Shown here: positions 62,645 to 64,000 of the stretch, piece by piece
Layout: each line of letters begins with the position of its first letter
Numbering within the stretch: the stretch's first letter is position 1
From: Segetibacter aerophilus
Lineage (GTDB): Bacteria; Bacteroidota; Bacteroidia; Chitinophagales; Chitinophagaceae
Reading direction: 5' to 3'
NCBI RefSeq assembly: GCF_007991655.1
Contig: NZ_BJYT01000011.1
Coordinates: 124,001 to 188,000 of the forward strand
DNA: 64,000 bases
The notes under the pieces: generated by a model
Databases searched by the model: none
What the model was told of the DNA's origin: nothing
The model's input: the letters and a program-made list of their open reading frames with translations, nothing else
Program-made: the position numbers and the translations under genes

Positions 62645-63862
62645 CTAATGCATTTTCATTTGGTGATACTGCTTATCATTTTGCCTGTTCATAATAGCAA
62701 GGTTTCGATCGATGATTTTATTGATTGTATTAACCGTATGCTCAGAGCGAAACCCGTCTTCAGGAGAATTGACGACATAATCAACAAGGCGATCGATAGA
62801 GGAAGTTGCTACATGCAGACGCGTGTCGGAGGAAGCGTAATAGATAAAGACAGTTCCGTCATCATCTGCTATCCAGCCGTTGCTAAATAATACGTTCGAC
62901 ACATCTCCTACCCTTTCCTGTCCTTCAGGCGCCATAAAGAAGCCCGCAGGTTTATGTATCACCTTCGTTAAATCCTGCAGATCGGTCATAAACATATACA
63001 GCACATATCGCAAACCGGCAGCAGTGTTGCGAACGCCGTGCGCTAAATGTAGCCAGCCTTCACTCGTTTTAATTGGGGCAGGACCTAAACCGTTCTTTGC
63101 TTCGTACACCGTATGGTACACTCTTTTGTCAATTACAATTTCTTCTTTTATCACGGCATTTTCCATGCAATCGGCAAGGCCGAAACCAATTCCACCACCT
63201 TTACCTGCATCAATAAATCCATCTTGCGGACGCGTATAGAATGCATATTTTCCTTTTACGAACTCGGGGTGCAAAACGACATTCCTTTGCTGTGGTGAAG
63301 GCGTCTTCAGATCAGGAAGACGCTCCCAATCGATGAGGTCTTTGGTACGTGCTATGCCACATTGGGCGTCTGCAGATGACTGGTCGCTTTCAGGAGCATT
63401 AGGATCGCGGCGTTCCGCACAGAACAAACCGTAGATCCAGCCGTCTTCGTGTTGTACAACGCGTATATCATAGATGTTAGTAGCAGGGTTTTCCGTTTCC
63501 GGCATTGTTATAGGTCGATCCCAAAAACGGAAATTATCAATACCGTTATCACTTTCTGCAACAGCGAAAAACGACTTTCTATCAATTCCTTCAACTCTTA
63601 CAACAACCAGGTATTTACCGTTGAATTTTATCGCTCCTGCATTTAGTGCCGCATTTATTCCAAACCTTTCCATCAGGTAAGGATTGGTTTGGCGATTGAA
63701 ATCATACCGCCACGTCAAGGGAGCATGCTGCCCCGTTAGAATAGGGTATTGGTATCTTTCATATACGCCATTACCTAACTCCTCTCTTCTATTCGGCCTT
63801 TCTATCAATTTGCTGTGGGCTTCCTGCAAACCCTGCAGTCTTTTTTCATAATTGTTACTCAT
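62645..63862 (-). CDS. GH130 beta-mannoside phosphorylase (mannosylglucose phosphorylase type)
   Basis: 405 residues from the ATG at 63860-63862 (an earlier in-frame start adds 12 odd residues). The five-bladed beta-propeller pattern is clear: [28 protein letters not shown] with the catalytic aspartate, [20 protein letters not shown] and the terminal blade. GH130 enzymes cleave mannosyl-glucose with phosphate to mannose 1-phosphate and glucose. With the epimerase it forms the second half of the bacterial mannan pathway; the mannanase and transporter may lie upstream, outside the window. Confidence 0.9.
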   Translation of the reverse strand: MSNNYEKRLQGLQEAHSKLIERPNRREELGNGVYERYQYPILTGQHAPLTWRYDFNRQTNPYLMERFGINAALNAGAIKFNGKYLVVVRVEGIDRKSFFAVAESDNGIDNFRFWDRPITMPETENPATNIYDIRVVQHEDGWIYGLFCAERRDPNAPESDQSSADAQCGIARTKDLIDWERLPDLKTPSPQQRNVVLHPEFVKGKYAFYTRPQDGFIDAGKGGGIGFGLADCMENAVIKEEIVIDKRVYHTVYEAKNGLGPAPIKTSEGWLHLAHGVRNTAAGLRYVLYMFMTDLQDLTKVIHKPAGFFMAPEGQERVGDVSNVLFSNGWIADDDGTVFIYYASSDTRLHVATSSIDRLVDYVVNSPEDGFRSEHTVNTINKIIDRNLAIMNRQNDKQYHQMKMH

Positions 63863-63957
63863 GTGGTTCTTTTTTTGGCTGCAAGCTGTTAGCCTCAAGC
63901 TGCAAGTTTTTTTATTTATTTTTCGTCACCCAACAGAACTGTTTACCTGGTTTTTCT

Positions 63958-63999
63958 CTAATCTTCCAATTTATCCCACCATGTCTTTTTTAGGATCAA
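63958..63999 (-). CDS. Possible 3' end of an upstream gene
   Basis: The last 14 codons before a TAG at 63958-63960 read LILKKTWWDKLED. This could be the end of a gene cut off by the right edge, perhaps the sugar transporter of the mannan unit. Too short for a firm call. Confidence 0.3.
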   Translation of the reverse strand: MILKKTWWDKLED

Positions 64000-64000
64000 A

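Noticed and set aside
1-64000. tRNA, rRNA, CRISPR array, insertion sequence, replication origin
   Set aside because: No cloverleaf, direct-repeat array, transposase frame or DnaA-box cluster was seen on either strand.

Overview
The window looks like chromosomal DNA of a Bacteroidota bacterium, most likely of the Chitinophagaceae or a close relative. The evidence is the gliding/type IX secretion genes gldC and porT, DUF6089 and DUF4407 proteins, many signal-peptide beta-barrel proteins, weak Shine-Dalgarno sites, and promoter-like boxes of the Bacteroidota type (TTTG, then TAnnTTTG). It is a mainly housekeeping chromosome segment. I see no tRNA, rRNA, CRISPR array, insertion sequence or prophage.

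Layout. 1-9.8 kb, mostly minus strand: uppS (cut by the window edge), a DUF6089 protein, NAD kinase, a POTRA/beta-barrel protein, a CBS protein, a hydrolase, CvpA, YqeY, GldC, a glycosyltransferase and a GNAT-like protein. 9.9-19.8 kb: a holin-like membrane pair, ubiE-porT, a Wzi-like porin divergent from dihydroorotase, a MutS-like ATPase, a TylF-type methyltransferase, and an ECF sigma factor with a putative membrane anti-sigma protein and a small secreted protein. 19.9-33.7 kb: an MBL hydrolase, rodA-mrdA, a DUF4407 protein, yidC, a TPR protein, efp, rsgA and a gamma-carbonic anhydrase-like protein. 33.9-43.1 kb: an ABC exporter with its own GntR regulator, a hydrolase, a class III aminotransferase, a CreD regulon with a winged-helix repressor and palindromic operators, and dgkA. 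43.2-49.2 kb: small envelope or stress proteins, a large AsmA-like protein and YihY. 49.4-56.5 kb: a signalling block with a hybrid kinase, an NtrC-type activator, RpoN and a lone receiver protein. 56.5-60.3 kb: a four-gene overlapping operon for UbiA prenyltransferase, type III polyketide synthase, methyltransferase and FAD oxidoreductase. 61.4-63.9 kb: a mannan-utilisation pair (AGE epimerase and GH130 phosphorylase).

The two most interesting things are the 56.5-60.3 kb operon, which by family knowledge could make a prenylated and/or quinone-type phenolic lipid, and a family of ten short intergenic repeats with core GTTGCGTCGCAC. The repeats occur in both orientations; nine carry the exact 11-base TTGCGTCGCAC and eight the full 12-base core. 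They resemble REP elements, and two copies form a head-to-head inverted pair. Also notable are an EF-P with arginine at the modified-tip position and an atypical tip loop, and a shared ACTTTGAA-type palindrome in front of three transcription units around creD.
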